From positions 1-13,651 of the forward strand of contig CAXIBC010000073.1 in NCBI GenBank assembly GCA_964022115.1: DNA of 13,651 bases. Direction: 5' to 3'. A program made the position numbers and the translations under genes. The stretch is from Oleispira sp964022115. GTDB lineage: Bacteria; Pseudomonadota; Gammaproteobacteria; Pseudomonadales; Oceanobacteraceae. The notes under the pieces are model-generated. The model did no database searches. It was not told the DNA's origin and saw nothing but the letters and a program-made list of their open reading frames with translations. This document shows, piece by piece, positions 12,822-13,651 of the stretch (position 1 is its first letter; each line of letters starts with the position of its first letter).

Positions 12822-13651
12822 ATGGCCTACTTATTATCAACTCGACAAAAAGACCTTGATGGCTTTACTGTTCGTCGCATTTTGCCCAATGCCGCGAAAA
12901 GAATGATTGGTCCTTTCGTTTTTATTGATCACATGGGGCCAGCGGACTTTACCGCGGGTGAAGGTATTGATGTTCGTCCACACCCACACATAGGTTTATC
13001 CACCATTACCTACTTGATGGAAGGCAGCTTATTGCACCGCGATAGCTTGGGTAACAACTTGGAGATTCTGCCCGGTGATGTTAACTGGATGACGGCGGGT
13101 AAAGGCATTGTGCATTCCGAGCGCGAAACCATTGAAGTGAAATCTGGCCAGCATAAGTTAGATGGTATGCAATGCTGGATGGCGCTGCCAAAAAACATGG
13201 CAGAAGTGTCCCCAAGCTTTACTCATATCAAACGTGCTTGTTTACCACACCACATGTTCGATGGTGTTCTGATTCGCTTAATCGCGGGTGAAGCATTGGG
13301 CTTAACCTCGCCGATCAAAACCTATTCCCCGATGTTCTACTTAGATATTTTGGCAAAACCCGAAAAAGAAATCTCGCGCCCTAACCCAGACCAAGAATGC
13401 ATGGTGTATGTATTAGATGGTTCTGTAACAATTGAAGGCACAGCTTATACAGCCGGTGATGTGATTATTCTAGAAGATGAACAGTGCATTAACTCCACCA
13501 GCCATTGCCGACTATTAATGCTAGGGGGCGAAGAGTGGCCAGAAGTGCCGATTCTAGAGTGGAACTTTGTTAGTTTTGATCGTGAACGCATCGAAAAAGC
13601 AAAAGACGACTGGCGTGAGCAGCGTTTTCCAAAGATCCCAGGTGATGATAA
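12822..13651 (+). CDS. Pirin family protein (cupin metalloprotein), 3' end cut by window
   Basis: 276 residues are visible, ending FPKIPGDD, so probably only about ten C-terminal residues are missing from a protein of usual size. It is a bicupin of the pirin family; E. coli YhhW and human pirin have quercetin 2,3-dioxygenase activity in vitro, and other bacterial pirins bind metabolic enzymes. The metal ligands are intact: His54 and His56 (RPHPHIGL), His98 and Glu100 (GIVHSE), matching the His/His/His/Glu set of human pirin. LHRDSLG near 71-77 and GDVNWMTAGKG at 85-95 are family signatures. I prefer the ATG at 12822 because AGGA lies 8 nt upstream; an ATG at 12816 is only 2 nt from it. It is divergent from the LpxR-like pseudogene. 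Substrate unknown; context suggests aromatic or quinone stress. Confidence 0.95.
   Translation, partial: MAYLLSTRQKDLDGFTVRRILPNAAKRMIGPFVFIDHMGPADFTAGEGIDVRPHPHIGLSTITYLMEGSLLHRDSLGNNLEILPGDVNWMTAGKGIVHSERETIEVKSGQHKLDGMQCWMALPKNMAEVSPSFTHIKRACLPHHMFDGVLIRLIAGEALGLTSPIKTYSPMFYLDILAKPEKEISRPNPDQECMVYVLDGSVTIEGTAYTAGDVIILEDEQCINSTSHCRLLMLGGEEWPEVPILEWNFVSFDRERIEKAKDDWREQRFPKIPGDD

Overview
The window looks like the chromosome of a moderately AT-rich, free-living gammaproteobacterium, plausibly marine and Oceanospirillales-like. I infer this from the close match of IbpA, AzoR, KefB/KefC, LysR and pirin to their gammaproteobacterial counterparts and from the strong AGGAGG-type ribosome binding sites; genus is not decidable from the sequence alone. 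Almost everything is on the minus strand; the exceptions are the LysR gene, a pirin gene cut by the right edge and the last 23 codons of a gene cut by the left edge. I see no rRNA, tRNA, CRISPR array, insertion sequence or phage gene.

Region 1 (1-1382) is a heat-shock unit: an IbpA-type small heat-shock protein followed by a second, longer Hsp20. The ibpA leader is unusually readable: a sigma-32-like promoter, an ~80-nt 5' UTR and a ROSE-type RNA thermometer hairpin that hides the Shine-Dalgarno (SD) sequence. The last gene of the unit overlaps, stop on stop, the 3' end of the plus-strand gene at the left edge.

Region 2 (1393-6401) is a three-gene operon: ABC ATPase, an ABC-2 permease fused to a GldG-like periplasmic domain, and a DUF4340 membrane-anchored protein, closed by a clear intrinsic terminator. 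It resembles the GldA/GldF/GldG system of Bacteroidetes, but with permease and auxiliary domain in one polypeptide. Upstream lies a possible 17-codon leader ORF (MFLSVYRRIKAARPPPS) whose proline codons CCC CCT CCT contain a 7-nt perfect complement of the ATPase SD. That layout suggests polyproline-stalling control of the transporter; it is the most novel candidate here and is hypothetical.

Region 3 (6452-11699, with the pirin gene at 12822-13651) groups genes linked to aromatic, quinone and electrophile metabolism: a LigB/DODA-type extradiol dioxygenase, a DoxX membrane protein, a LysR regulator divergent from doxX, an AzoR FMN-dependent NADH azo/quinone reductase convergent with LysR, a KefB/KefC-type glutathione-gated K+/H+ antiporter and a pirin. 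I infer a quinone/electrophile stress neighbourhood in which the LysR protein may sense the inducer, AzoR reduces quinones, Kef acidifies the cytoplasm during electrophile attack and the dioxygenase and pirin act on aromatic substrates.

Between Kef and pirin lies a decayed LpxR-like (DUF2219) outer-membrane lipid A deacylase gene with an in-frame TGA, a missing central portion and a late TAG. Short tandem duplications, a REP-like GTAG hairpin and several inverted repeats occupy the gaps. No gene-free stretch exceeds 300 bases; the longest is 6168-6451, which holds the leader ORF and promoter described above.
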